This document shows, piece by piece, positions 21,781-35,000 of a DNA stretch of 64,000 bases. Source of the stretch: Anodontia alba (lineage: Eukaryota; Mollusca; Bivalvia; Lucinida; Lucinidae); NCBI GenBank assembly GCA_964016985.1, contig OZ024825.1:35990057-36054056 (forward strand), given 5' to 3'. The notes under the pieces were generated by a model. It searched no databases. It had not been told where the DNA came from and saw only the letters and a list, made by a program, of their open reading frames with translations. The translations under genes and the position numbers were made by a program. Each line of letters begins with the position of its first letter. Position 1 is the stretch's first letter.

Positions 21781-22024
21781 GACCCAGTTGTCCAAAGCAT
21801 AGTTAGATTAACGAGCTCGTTAGTGGTCAAAATGTTAACTGTTCTAGTAAGTACTATATTTAATTCACAGGTATTTTTTGCTGAAAAAATGTGAGTAACT
21901 TTTGCAAATGCAAAAGCTACTCACATTTTTTCAGCAAACACATTAGTGTATATACCATATTTAATGATCAAAGTTTTAACGGCACGTTAACTAATGACAT
22001 CGTTAGTTTTGAACAATTGGGTCC
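21781..22024. mobile_element. Palindromic MITE, CCCAGTTGTCCAAAGC ends (copy 5)
   Basis: Full-length copy with the central palindrome TGAGTAACTTTTGCAAATGC and its inverse. The right end reads TTTGAACAATTGGGTCC. Confidence 0.7.
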
Positions 22025-22439
22025 TGGGGTTTAGGCGATTTTACTGGTTCCAAATCTTCACCATGGGCTCAAAAGTTGTACAAAAATACAAAATGATTGT
22101 TCGGCTCGAACAGAGGCTCCCTAACTCAATCAGTGAAGTATCACAGAAAAACAAAATGTGTAAATCAAATATAAATAACTGATGGAACAAGGATGAAGGC
22201 TCGTTGCAAGCACCTGGACACTGGCAGCCAGAGCTAAAGAAAACCATACTGTCCATCACTCGGAAAGACGTTTTTTGAATGGCGTTTTATTTGAAATAAA
22301 ACTATTTTATTCTAATTGACCATATCTTAACAGAAACCATTTGTCTTTCTGTTTCTGTGTTTTGTTCTCAAATATTTACCCTAAAATTAAATTTATGGTT
22401 AAAATTGGTCTGACCTGTGTAATTTCTAGAGTAAAGTGA

Positions 22440-22800
22440 TTTTTTTTTGGAATTTTTGTCTCAGACAATAAATGTTTTTACTTTTCTTCGCTGAATTTGA
22501 AGAACTGATGATTCAAAACAATATTGTAAAAATTTCAGAAAAAAATGAACAAGGGGAACTTGTTGAAAATCTGCCTCTAAGTTACCTACCCTACAGATTT
22601 CTGCACAATTTGCATTCGTTTTACTACGGGAAGAAGTAAAAATAATTCGGTAGTTTTTAAACACAGCGACTAGAATAAAACTTTTTGTGCATAGGTAGTT
22701 ATAACAAATGATTGTGCATTAAATCATGACAAAAGTTTGCAAATTTACTACTTCTGTGTAAAGCTCCAAGCAAGAAAACGACTTTCTGAAAGATTTCGAA
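22440..22800. repeat. Dispersed repeat also present at about 41580-41740
   Basis: GTGCATAGGTAGTTATAACA, ATTGTGCATTAAATCATG, GCAAATTTACTACTTC and AAAGATTTCGAAAG occur in the same order as at 41620-41735. Non-coding; element type unknown. Confidence 0.6.
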
Positions 22801-22853
22801 AGCACAGTAGCTGAACCGCGGAGGGACCGAACAAAGACATAACATCAGACATC

Positions 22854-22952
22854 CATCACGAAAACAAACCTATAAAATTTTGACCCCCTGAAACTTTTCA
22901 GTTTTTGGAGGTGAACTTTTCTATATATTTGAATAGGCGTGTTCTCGTAATC
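22854..22952. mobile_element. Short CATCACGAAAACA-ended palindromic element
   Basis: A 99-bp derivative: CATCACGAAAACAAACCTAT on the left, AATAGGCGTGTTCTCGTAAT on the right, with arms meeting near CTTTTCAGTTTTTGGAGG. The long hairpin of the full elements is absent. Confidence 0.65.
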
Positions 22953-23375
22953 AATCTTCTAATGAAAGGTTTAGGTCAGCACATTCATAGAGTCTGAGAT
23001 CCAAACCACCGCCGTGCAATTAAAGAGAAAAGCATAGCCATCAACCATGACTGGATTAAAGACTAAGCACGCAGTCTGCCGCATACTATTCCAAGTTACA
23101 TCACATCCTTGTATAACACGTAATAATTTTTGAATTCTTCTAAAAATTTGGATTTCACGGCAAGTTTCCTAAATTTATAAACTACCGTACAACTCTGGTT
23201 CCGATATTCTTTGCTGCAGAAAACCTCGGAATGGATTCAATGATCACAAAGGACTTGTTTTTTAACTTCCCAATGCTTTTGGGACCAATCCAGTAGTGAA
23301 AGTCCTACAGCTATTAGGATTCCAAGATCCATAACAATGGCTTCAGTATAGAATACAATGAAATATTGTACAGCT

Positions 23376-23381
23376 TTTAAT
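23376..23381 (-). promoter_or_regulatory. Possible ELOVL-A polyadenylation signal (ATTAAA)
   Basis: On the - strand this reads ATTAAA, about 870 bp past the ELOVL-A stop. The same hexamer in homologous context lies beyond ELOVL-B at 54363-54368. Conservation between the paralogues is the only support. Confidence 0.3.
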
Positions 23382-23394
23382 TTTAAACTTTAAT

Positions 23395-23760
23395 CAAAAT
23401 AGGTTACAACACATACGAAACATCATGAATATCTTCAGTCATAGTCATACATATGTGTGAAAACATTGGACTAACGTTAACATAATTACAAAACAAGGAA
23501 TACATTGAATCCATACTGCATTATCCATGATTTCAAGCAATAACGACCCAGTTAGCATTCACTTGAATCTATTAAATCTATATCAGACCGTTATAGGCCC
23601 AGCAGGAATCGTGGCGGACCGATAACGGTCTAATATAGACTCTATTAAGAATATAGATTTAAGTAGATGGGTAGCTGATAAGTGATTTGACACATTAAAG
23701 AATCGTGAATTTCTTCAGTCATATGCAATGTGCGACATCACTTGTCAGAAAAACTGAAAC
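23395..23760 (-). other. ELOVL-A 3' flank/UTR, homologous to the ELOVL-B 3' flank
   Basis: Blocks such as GTTACAACACATACGAAACA, TGATTTCAAGCAAT and GTCAGAAAAACTGAAACCAT recur in the same order at about 54370-54725 downstream of ELOVL-B. A short palindromic element (23547-23676, CCCAGTTAGCATTC ends) interrupts the A copy only. Probably the distal 3' UTR. Confidence 0.55.
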
Positions 23761-23982
23761 CATGAATTACTGCACTGAAGCAAAAGTGGCTCTCAATACA
23801 AAAATTTCAGTCCATTGGTCTGTCTATGACAATGGTAGATAGATATGTCAAACCTCTTCATACCGATACTCGATACAACGACAAAATTCGTTATACTGAC
23901 AATTTGACTAGCATGGAAATCCTCTCTCAAGAGATGGCAGTTAATCAGAAATTATGCAGGAACGTTATTATTCAATACTTCG

Positions 23983-24075
23983 GGCAACATATGTTTTGGA
24001 TATTTGTTAGAATCGCTTCACCGAGGCGATTCTAACAAATATAAAAAACATACGTTCTATGAAGAAATAAGAATA
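23983..24075. repeat. Palindrome near the ELOVL-A stop
   Basis: Arms ATATTTGTTAGAATCGCTTC and GCGATTCTAACAAATAT around ACCGAGGC. It belongs to the hairpin group seen at 25085-25165 and 25710-25790. It lies in the presumed ELOVL-A 3' UTR. Confidence 0.6.
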
Positions 24076-24254
24076 AAACATGACATTGCTGCATATCATT
24101 CTGCTCATTTAGAATTTTTTACAACAGCAAATTCATTTTAATGGCTGGGAACAAATGCTGTCGTTGTAACGAGTTCCCTGTATGTCACAGGGTGAGAAAC
24201 ATGTCTAGCCAAACAAACAGTACGACAAGTCAATTACCGTTTTCAACATACAAG

Positions 24255-24521
24255 CTAACCAAGCCTTTTTCTAGTATACGTAACATCATTCTGGTTCCCG
24301 TTCAGTTTCGTGGCACTATCTTTGGCCTCAGCAGTTCCAGAAAAGCCAACTCTCTTTGTTTTGGCAGATCTCCGTTTAATGTAAGACTGGACGTAGAAAT
24401 TTCCGAACAGAACCAGCATACTAATCATGTAACCCATTATCATATATTGTCCCCAGAGTGGGTAATCACAACCATTTGTATAAGTAATCACCATGTGGAA
24501 CAAGATAATCACAAATTGCAC
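24255..24521 (-). CDS. ELOVL: ELOVL-A exon 6 (last): final membrane region and tail
   Basis: Acceptor ATAG|G at 24523-24522. It encodes residues 216-303 and begins [30 protein letters not shown] is the last membrane segment, then a basic, polar tail. The stop is TAG at 24257-24255. Compared with ELOVL-B the tail is shorter because of a 1-nt length difference around the AGAAAAAGG run just before the stop, so the two C-termini are in different frames. Confidence 0.9.
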   Translation of the reverse strand: MQFVIILFHMVITYTNGCDYPLWGQYMIMGYMISMLVLFGNFYVQSYIKRRSAKTKRVGFSGTAEAKDSATKLNGNQNDVTYTRKRLG

Positions 24522-26017
24522 CTATGGATTAAACCATGAATAAATATGATAAACGTCAAAAAGATTGCATTTGGAAACAAAGATTACACTACGGATTAGA
24601 AAATGGGAGTCTCGATTTTATTGAGACTCTTCATACGCAGTAATGAAGCCGTCAGAAAACGTACTTGGGACATGTGTGCCCAGCAAAGATTCTGATCAGA
24701 CTGCGCATTCGTATCTTTAATGGGCACATTTTCAGATAGCCAAGGTTGCAATGTTTCTTCATGCAGACCACAAAGACTCTGATCTGGTCAACGTTGGGCG
24801 CACATGTCAGAAGGTACGTTTTCTCACGTTGAGGCTAATACATGACATCTAATGCAAAAATGGTCTCTGCAATAACAGCAACAACAAGCAAATTTTCACA
24901 TTCTTATCATACCAGGTCCGTTGATCCAAGGCGGTATACAGATAACCCTCTTTATGGCGACACTCGATACAACGACAAAATTCGTTATAGTGACGATTTT
25001 ACTATCACAAAATCTTTGCTTTTAAAGAGGTAATAATTAGTCACAAATTATGCAAGAACATTATATTTAATACTTTAAAGAAACATGTGGTTTTGATATT
25101 TGTTAGAATCGCCTCTAACAATTAGTTCTAATAATTATCCAAAACACATGTTCTATGAGGAAATTAGAACAAAACAATACCTTTCGTACACATCATTCTG
25201 CTCATTAAGTATTCTGTACAATAGCAAATTCATTTTTAATGGCAACGTCTTTGGCTGCGACTGTCGCGAGACATTCGCTTAAGAGGTAACAATTAGTCAC
25301 AAATTATGCAAGAAAAATTGTTTTTAATGCTTTAAAGGCTCCATATCCCTCAAAAATAGACATTTTTTATCCAAGAAAGATTTCATAAACTCATATATAG
25401 TATCAATATGATCATAAAATATGGCATCTGACAGCCTGTAAAATTTCAGTTAGTCTCTCATTTTTTAAATGAATCAAAAATGAAATGATTTTTTTTATCA
25501 TATCTCTGAATTAATGTTGGCAACATTAATTCAGAGATTCGATAAAAAATCATTTCATTTCAAATAGGAGAGACTGACTGAAATTTTACAGGCTGTCAGG
25601 TGTCACATTTTATGATTGTATTAATACCATGTATCAATTTATTAAATCTTTCTTGGACAATAAAATGTCTATTTTTGAGGGATATGGAGCCTTTAATGAA
25701 ACATGTTTTTGATATTTGTTAGAATCACCTTAGTGAGGCGATTCCAACAAATATCCAAAATATATGTTCTATGAGGAAGTAAGAACAAAACCTCTCTTAC
25801 ATTCTATCTGCTCATTATTATATACAATAGTAATTCATTTTAATGGCAACGTCTTTGGGAACAAATGCTGTTGTTGTAACGAGGATTCACTGTATTTCCT
25901 TTGCAGTTCCTCTTTGTTTTGTTTGTTTTCGTTTTCATCTTTGACGCCGTTTTGTGTCAGTCTACTCTGTTCGGGATTGTTCGTGACTCTGAACTTTTCT
26001 GGATATTCCAGGCCTTA

Positions 26018-26050
<33 letters not shown>

Positions 26051-29000
26051 TTTCGCAGTATTATATTTGTACTAATGTATACTTTGTGAAATAAAGTACG
26101 TTTAAACCAAATAAATTCCTTTTTGAAAAGATAGGTTTTTAAACAACAAAAACAACAACTACAAGAAATAATGGAAATACATTGTATAACCATTCCAGTT
26201 GCCATTTTTTCAGACACAGGACAATTTGTTTGTTTGTGTTGAGGTTTTACGGCCCAGTCAACCCAATGGGGTCATGTCAAGCGCGGTCAGTTTACCTAAC
26301 CACACGTTTACTGGGCAGGCTTAGTCTTCTAAGCGGTTAATCAGTATTGTGCACATTCTTTCGCCAGAAACTGACAACTGCCCTTCTTGAATCAGCGGAA
26401 GGGAGAGAATGACCGTAGAAACTACTTCATGATCAATCTCCACGAAATAATGTTGCCGACCTCGGCGGGGGTTGAACCCGCGACCTCCTGGTCTCCAGTC
26501 GGACGGCGCATCCAACTGAGCCACCGAGGCCGGCTCAGACACAGGACAATAGTCTTTGCCATTCATCTACGTACATGGTGCTGTCTGTCCGAATACTTAA
26601 AGCAACTGGATATACCTTCAGGGGAGGCAACTCTTTCAAAACGTTTTGCCTCCTTTCTTAAAAGGGGTCTACTCTAAAAGAAAAGAATTTTCTCCCAAGG
26701 GGAGCAAATTCTTTCCTTTTAGGTTAGACCCCTTTGTAAGTGGCTTGGCGTGCATTAAAACATACAGGAACAGTCTCAAAAGGGTCTCCCGTAACGGAAA
26801 GGGCGGAAAGTCTACCAATTGTATACAGTTGCCTGAAGTTATAAGCTGTCGTTTTCCAATCTTCTACTTACCAACTGAAACATAGTGAGGTACCTTTTCC
26901 ACCAAAGTTTGTCTTTTAACGACGGTATAAGACACAGACCATAGTATGAATACATGACCACGTGTACAAACGAATTTAAACAGAAGCTTAACCAAGCTGA
27001 AATGAAAAAAAAAAAAAAAAAAAAAAAAAAAAAGCAAAATATTGCTATTATATATATCTAAATCTACTTTTCGTAATTTCTGCGGGAAATACAATTTATA
27101 ATTCCAAGGATGAAATATTTTCGCCTAGAGTAAAGAAATATTCCTCTAGAACGCTAAAGAAATATATTCCTTTAGAACGCGACGAGTGTAGATGAGTTAT
27201 TGGGGTCATTTGAAAGAGTGTGCAACAGATGCAGAAAAAAAAAAAAATCATTCTTATGATAATACACACTGTGTTTGAAAAACAGGAAATATTTCCCGAG
27301 CGGTTTGCAAATCCAATGAAACGAACGAGTGCATTATCACTTGTTGGTTTTAAGATGTGCAAGTTGAGAGGGCAATATTTTATTCTCTAGGTTATCATTT
27401 AGTTCAAGAAATAAATACTGCAGAAGCTAAGAAGGATTAGAGTCCTGACATCTGCCCTGGCCCACGGTGCTCCAAGACCGCAACTTTGAAATTTACTTGA
27501 ATGGACTTCTTCTGACCTTTTCACAGTTTACTACGTACCTCTCTAGCAAGGGTCTATCAGTATGTTTAGACTTGAGTATATATAGAGTTTATTTGTTTGT
27601 TTTGACCGATTACGGAGAAATAATTCACAAGTGTTCTAAGGCTTCCGTGTAAAAATCGAGTGAGCGATAGCGAACGACTGTTTTACACGAAAGCCTTAGA
27701 ACACGCGTGAATTATTTCTCCGTTATCGATCAAAAAACAAACGAATAAACAGTTTATTACATTTCTTATCCCCACCCCCACCACACACACTGTGTGTTTA
27801 GTTGGATATTGTAGCTTACATTTGTGACGCGTGGGAATTTCAAATGCTATTGAGAGATGCCCGGCCTTGAACTGCTGAACAAAAAATAAATAAATAAATA
27901 AATAAATTAAAGAAAAATAAAAATGAATAAATAAATAAAGATTTCGAATTATAATCATATTTACAAAATATTTTTCTTTGTATATTGAACACGTTTAAAG
28001 CATTGAAAGCGAAAGATCGCACAATCCTTTAAATAAATTACGTCACAGAATTACGTCACTAATTAGCGCGTGAAAACCGTCCATTTGAAGAAATGAAATA
28101 ATTCACTGGTGAGCGATTACCGGGTTTTCTTTCACAGAGAAAAATAGGTCATTCATTGTTAGAAATATAAGAAAAGCAATTAAACTGTATGAGCTACAAT
28201 ATGTGAGAAAGCATACCTTCTGACACCACCAAACGAAGACCCAAATCAGCCTGTGCGAACGAGTCTTCGTTCGGCGCACATGTCCGAAGGTATGTTTTCT
28301 CACGTTGCGACTCGTGTAATTTAACCCATTGTATACTGAATAGACTCTCCCACACTATATATTGGAAGAGTTCAATTTCAAATTTAGGTACCCCCGGCTA
28401 TGAGATTTACGTATTCCTAGAGAAAAATGGCTAAACATTTTGCAAACAGTGGAGACCCTGATCAGACGCCGCGTTATGCGGCGTCTGTTCTGGGTCTGCA
28501 CTGTTTACCAATTACCCTTTTACGGGACTCCCGACTACAATGGGTTAAACGGAAACGGCACTTAACTTTTGACGAGAAGGGACCAGGAGCTTAATTACTT
28601 TTCCGTAGGCTTCCAATAAAGCATTTGGCTAGAGTCTGTCCAAATTTAGCCTACTATTAAAGGTTAACCTTAGACAGACAAACTACATGCCCTTGAACAT
28701 ATGTACCTTCATTTTGGTGGAAAATAAGCAAAATAAACAAAGAAGTTTACCAGATCTGATTTTTTCAACAACAGCACACTAAAACAAACACTCACAGATT
28801 TTAAACTTGGTCTGGAATTAAGTGAAATACATTGTTTTGTAAAACGGACATAAATTCAAACACCTCATGTATTATTATTCAATCAGAGTCAAGCTTTTTA
28901 TCAATTATAGCCCTTGACATCAGTATATTCTTAGACTGGCTCCAGTCTCGAGTGACTAAATATTTCTCTCATAATCCTGTTTGATAATCCACTAAAATAA

Positions 29001-32000
29001 AACCAAAAAAATATAATGACTATAAAGTCTGGTCACTAGAGTGACCATCCTATATAGTCATGATATTACTTCAGTTTTATTTTAGTGGATTATAAAACAG
29101 ATTATAAGAAAAAAAATATTTAGTCACTGGAGACTGGAGCCAGTCTAGTATACTTTTGCTGGTCCCTGTCCTTACCACAAAATGATACAAACTTACACTG
29201 GCCTCCTGGTAGGAATGAAACAATCCACCATGAGATGTGCAATATAGAGGCATGATGGTACACATGCAAAAATGTCACTTGATTTTGTTTCTTCCTCAGT
29301 ATCATAAGTACTGTATCTATTAACTCTATCACCTTGGAAAACGGAAACCACCATAAAACTTTGGCTACCTGTAAAAGAGAAAGAAAACTTTCACGGTAGT
29401 TAAAAAAGGTTCCATAGACTCTTGCTAATCTGCTTGGGGCAAAGTTAGCAGTAGTTTTCATTTTTGGGGGCGGTTGCCAAACTGCTACCTGATTTAACAT
29501 ACACATTTCCACAACCAGTTTTCCTGTTACAACCTACTAATAACTACCTAACAAATAATTCTCTACCAACGCTAATAATGCTAAATTCTGCGTTCATACA
29601 TATTAGTCTTATACACTCTGATGGATATGAATAGCGAATAAATAAATAAAACCAAAGAAAACTTCAAACTTTTGAAGAAATAAGATTTTAATCAGGATGA
29701 GTACAATATCGGCGGACGAATATGAATACTCAGTAAAACCCACCAAAGTACCGCGTTTGGTAAAAGTGTGACCCGAGCCACGAACGTAGTAAACACCAAA
29801 AAGGACCTTTTCTACCCAAAAGGGCTATCCGGTACCGAATAGGACGTTTATTTGTAGCTTTTTTTTTTTTTTTTTTTTTTTTATCGTAAATCCTAAACGG
29901 TTCTAGAGGCCTATAGAATTTCAGGCAACCGCCCCCACAGACACACTCAGTGCTATTATTACTCTGTTTTCCAGAGCTTAAACAGGTTTGACATTATTTT
30001 AAGACCCACTCAAAAATTAGACAAATTGAAGTTTTTAGGAATAATAAACATCAACCCTTCAACCGCTTATCACATCTACAGCGGATACCATTATCTACTT
30101 ATTTATTTGTTGTTGTTTTTTTTTTCAAAGAATATAAGACTTGACCAATTTCATGTGGATCGTCCCAGCATGCAGATTGGAATTTATACTGAAATGGCAA
30201 GATGGAATCCATGAATCAAACACTGAGTTTTCTCAAACAAATCATGGTACACTTCATTCATTGAATTCATTATAAATATATGTTCAAGAATGAAAGAGAA
30301 CGTTCCAAAAGAGAGATCACTTGTGGCTTGCTATCGCAGATTTGTAGATTTTGATCAAACTGAGTGTTTTTGCTTATTCAAATTTTTGTTGTTCTCTGTT
30401 TTCCTAAAGGCTCTCATTTCAGATTATTGTAGAGTTCTTCACATTACAATCAGTTCTAATGGATTCTTTCACGTTTCTTCACAAGTATAATGGGTACTTT
30501 GTTCAACCGAAGAGTATTCATACTTTTTTTTTCTCCACCAAAACACATGTTGTGGGTACTCATTAGAAGCACCTCGCCGAGGCGCTTCTAAGGAGTACCC
30601 ACAACGTATATTTTGGTAGATACGGCTTATCTGGACGCCGCTTATTATCTGGAACTATGTATCAGGGTACAGAAGACTTATAAAACTTTGTACGTGTACG
30701 TTACCCTCATTTCTAATGGGTTCTTCCATGTTTCTTTATGATGATAAGGTGCGCAAAGCCAGCGATAACCTGCTGCTGAGGTACTCAATAAGATCTGAAA
30801 CAAATATCACCATATGATTTTAACTTAAACAATAAAAACAACAACGACATTAATAATATTTAGTATTAGCTTTCACAAAAAGCTTGGTTTACAGTAAGCA
30901 CCCATTAATTGTACTCAGTATATCACATCATACACGATAGTCCCCGTTTGTTTTTCTTGGTGTAACTATATTGTTTTTTTTTTTCTCAAGAGGCGAAACA
31001 CATTCTGCAAAGTTTAAACTATACCTTATTTTAGTGAATCAAAACTTGATTTTTGCATTGTCAGTAAGAAGCCCGTCCCATGATACTTTGGTGGTAAAAA
31101 ACTTTTAATTGCGCTCAGCAGTATCAACGGATCCATCTTTAAACTATTTTAGACTGAATAAACTTGCCCACACTATACATTGGAAGAGTTCAATTTCAGT
31201 TTTTATTATGTCATGCTGTGTGATTTAGATACCCCTAGAGAAAAATGGCTAAACTATTTGTAAATTGTGAAGACCATGATCAGATGCCGCATTCTGTGGC
31301 GTCTAAGCTGGCTCTGCACTGTTTGCCAATTACTCTTTTGGAGGTCTCCAGACTAAAATGGGTTTAAAGTTAACATGACTAAATTGACCCCATTACCTTT
31401 GATGAAGTGCTGCCGTAACAATGTCAGCATTTCAGTAAGTCACGTCAAGCAGTCAATGGAAATATCATTTGTTGGGCAATCTTTTTGACGTTTATTGACC
31501 CGTCCATGATTTTTTATAAAGTGCTTCCGGAACTGTGATGAACGTTAAGATTGTCTACGCCTTTCAGACTATTCAGTCAATGACGAATAGTTTTCGAACA
31601 CAGTACATGATCCTTGATTCAGTGCTTCCGGAGCAATGATGAACGTTAAGATTGTCTACGCCATTCATATTCTTCCGACAATGACGAATAGCTTTGGAAT
31701 AGTCCATGACCCTTGATAAAGTGCTTCCGGAGCAATGACGAACGTTTAGATTGTCGACGCCATTCAGATTCTTCAGTCAATGACGAATAGCTTTGGACCA
31801 GTCCATGATCCTTGATAAAGTGCTTCCGGAACAATGACGAACGTTAAGATTGTCGACGCAATTCAGATTGTTCAGTCAATGACGAATAGCTTTGGACCAG
31901 TTCATGGCCCTTGATAAAGTGCTTCCGGAACAATGACGAACGTTAATACGCCATTCAGATTCTTCAATCAATGATGAATAGCTTTGGACCAGTCCATGGC

Positions 32001-35000
32001 CCTTGATAAAGAACTTCCGGAACAATGACGAACGTTAATATTGTCTACGCCATTCAGATTCTTCAGTCAATGACGAGTAGCTTTGGACCAGTCCATGACC
32101 CTTGATAAAATGCTTCTGGAGCAATGATTATCGTTAAGATTGTCTACGCCATTCAGATTCTTCAGTCAATGACGAATAGCTTTGGACCAGTCATGCCCTT
32201 GATAAAGTGCTTCGGGAACAATGACGAACGCAAAGATTGTCTACGTCATTCAGATTCTTCCGTCAATGACGAATAGCTTTGGACCAGTCCATGACCCTTG
32301 ATAAAGTGCTTCCGGAGCAATGATGAACTCTAAGATTGTCTACGCCATTCATGTTATTTAGTCAATGAGGTATAGCTTTGGACCAGTCCATGACCCTTGA
32401 TAAAGTGCTTCCAGAGCAATGATGAACTTTAAGATTGTCTACGCCATTCAGAATCCTCAGTCAATGACGAATAGATTTGGACCAGTCCATGACCCTTGAT
32501 AAAGTGCTTCCGGAGCAATGATGAACGTTAAGATTGTCTACGCCATTCATGTTATTCAGTCAATGAGGAATAGCTTTGGACCAGTCCATGACCTTGATAA
32601 AGTGCTTCCAGAGCAATGATGAACGTTAAGATTATCTACGCCATTCAGATTCTTCAGTCAATGACGAATAGCTTTGGACAAGTCCATGACCCTTGATAAA
32701 GTGCTTCCGGAGCAATGAAGAACGTTTAGATTGTCTACGCCATTCAGATCTTTCTTTCTTTCTTTCTTCCGTTACATCTTAACCCCCGAAGAGGACGTCA
32801 GACGGGATTCGGTAAACGAGTGCAAAAGGGGGTTAGCTGAAAATAAAAGAGGCGCACAGTTAAGAAGAATAATATACAGATGTGAAACAAGAGTTAGTAT
32901 AGTTAAAAGATAAAAGCTTGTTGGGTGTTTAGGGTGAGATATGGACTACTTGGCACACAGCATAGCTGAATTGTGCCACAGTAGGAAGGACGGGGATGTG
33001 GTGTTCTAGGGCATTCTAGTGAACTATGGTACGGGGAAAGAATGTGTACTTGTAATAATCACGGAGGGTGGGAGTCTGTATCTATGCCAAGGGGTGATTG
33101 GACAGATGGCCTTGTATTGGGAATTAGGTAGTCTGCTGCAGGTATGGCGATAAGGTCATATGTGGTCCTGTACATAAGAATCAATCTACTGTCTATCCGA
33201 CGTTGTTTCAGAGTGCGCCAGTTTAGGTCCTTTAACATTTGGGTTACACTAGAGGTGCGCTGGTAATCACGAGTAGCCCATCTGGCTGCCCTGCGTTGAA
33301 CTGCTTCAACTTTAGCAATATTTGTAGCTGTGTGGGGAGACCAGACAGTCGAAGAATACTCCAACTGGGGTCTTACTAGAATTTTGTAGGCTGTGGATTT
33401 AAGGTCCTGATTATGGACCTTAATATTCCGTTCAAGATACCCCAAAGTCTGGTTAGCTTTCTTGGTAATCAAAATAATATGGGGGATCCAAGAAAGGTCA
33501 TCTGTGACGCCCAGATATTTGGCCGATGGGACTGTTTGAAGGATAATGTCATGGAAAATATATTTGGTTTGGATGGGACATTTAGCTCGTGATATGCAGG
33601 ACCTGCCATTTTGAAGAGGTGAAGCTCATGTCCCATCGTTGTTCCCATTTTTCGAGGATGTGAAGGTCATTCTGCAATGTTATTGACTCACCTTCAGAGC
33701 TAATAGCTAGTATGGCTGTATCATCTGTAAAAAGCCTAGCTCTGGACTTGACCTGGTCAGGTAGGTCATTTATATAGGCCTTTCTTCAGTCAATGACGAA
33801 TAGTTTTGGACCAGTCCATGACCCTTGATAAAGTGCTTCCAGAGCAATGATGAACGTTAAGATTGTCAACGCCATTCAGAATCCAGTCAATGACGAATAG
33901 CTTTGGACCAGTCCATGACCCTTGATAAAGTGCTTCCGGAACAATGACGAACGTTAAGATTGTCTACGCCATTCAGATTCTTCAGTCAATGACGAATAGC
34001 TTTGGACCAGTCCATGACCCTTGATAAAGTGCTTCCGGAACAAAGACGAACGTTATGATTGTCTACGCCATTCAGATTCTTCAGTCAATGACGAATAGCT
34101 TCGGACCAGTCCATGACCCTTGATAAAGTGCTTCGGGAACAATGACGAAAGTTAAGGTTGTCTACGCCATTCAGAATCTTCAGTCAATGAGAATAGCTTT
34201 GGACCAGTCCATGACCCTTGATAAAGTGCTTCCGGAACAATGACGAACGTTACGATTGTCTACGCCATTCAGATTCTTCAGTCAATGACGATTACCTTTG
34301 GACCAGTCCATGGCCCTTAATAAAGTGCTTCCGGAGCAATAATGATCTCTAAGATTGTCTACGCCATTCAGTATCTTCAGTCAATGACGAATAGCTTTGG
34401 ACCAGCACATGATCCTTGATAGAGTGCTTCCGGAGCAATGATGAAGGTTAAGATTGTCTACACCATTTAGAATCTTCAGTCAATAACGAATAGCTTTGGA
34501 CCAGCAGATGATCCTTGATAGAGTACTTCCGGAGCAATGATGAAAATTAAGATTGTCTACGCCGTTCAGATTCTTCAGTCAAAGACGAATAGCTTTGGTG
34601 CAGTCCATGGCTCTTGATTAAGTACTTCCGTAACAATGACGAACGTTAAGATTGTCTACGCCATTCAGATTTTTCAGTCAATGACAAATAGCTTTGGACC
34701 AGTCCATGACCCTTTATAAAGTGCTTCCGGAACAATGACGAACGTTAAGATTGTCTACGCCATTCAGATTCTTCAGTCAATGGCGAATAGCTTTGGACCA
34801 GTGCATGACCCTTGATAAACTGCTTGCGGAACAATGACGAACGTTACGATTGTCTACGCCATTCAGATTCTTCAGTCAATGACGAATAGCTTTGGACCAG
34901 TCCATGGCCCTTGATAAAGTGCTTCAGGAACAATGACGAAATCAAGATTGTCTGCGCCATTCAGATTTTTCAGTCAATGACGAATAGCTTTGGACCAGTC

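Larger units (their letters stand above)
24522..26871 (-). other. ELOVL-A intron 5 (2350 bp)
   Basis: Contains repeats only: an ACCTTCTGACATGTG-type palindrome (24645-24834), hairpins at 25085-25165 and 25710-25790, the 366-bp palindrome, a TACA microsatellite, an intact SINE and a TCTACTCTAAAAGA palindrome. The paralogous intron in ELOVL-B is 944 bp. Confidence 0.7.

Noticed and set aside
21470..21830. Overlapping proline- and glycine-rich frames on both strands
   Set aside because: They translate the G-rich tract, and several frames are open at once.
24141..24539. 132-codon + strand open frame
   Set aside because: Antisense shadow of ELOVL-A exon 6.
26321..26566. tRNA gene suggested by A-box and B-box matches (also at 48250-48453 and 53794-54102)
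   Set aside because: The boxes belong to a SINE head with target duplications, and no complete cloverleaf could be drawn.
31646..31834. 33-residue repeat reading ([16 protein letters not shown]...EWRRQS) in the 99-bp array, also at 35882-36070, and a + strand version at 37529-37762
   Set aside because: The period is a multiple of three, so frames run through two units, but the consensus unit contains a stop in these frames and indels are common. It is satellite DNA, not a repeat protein.
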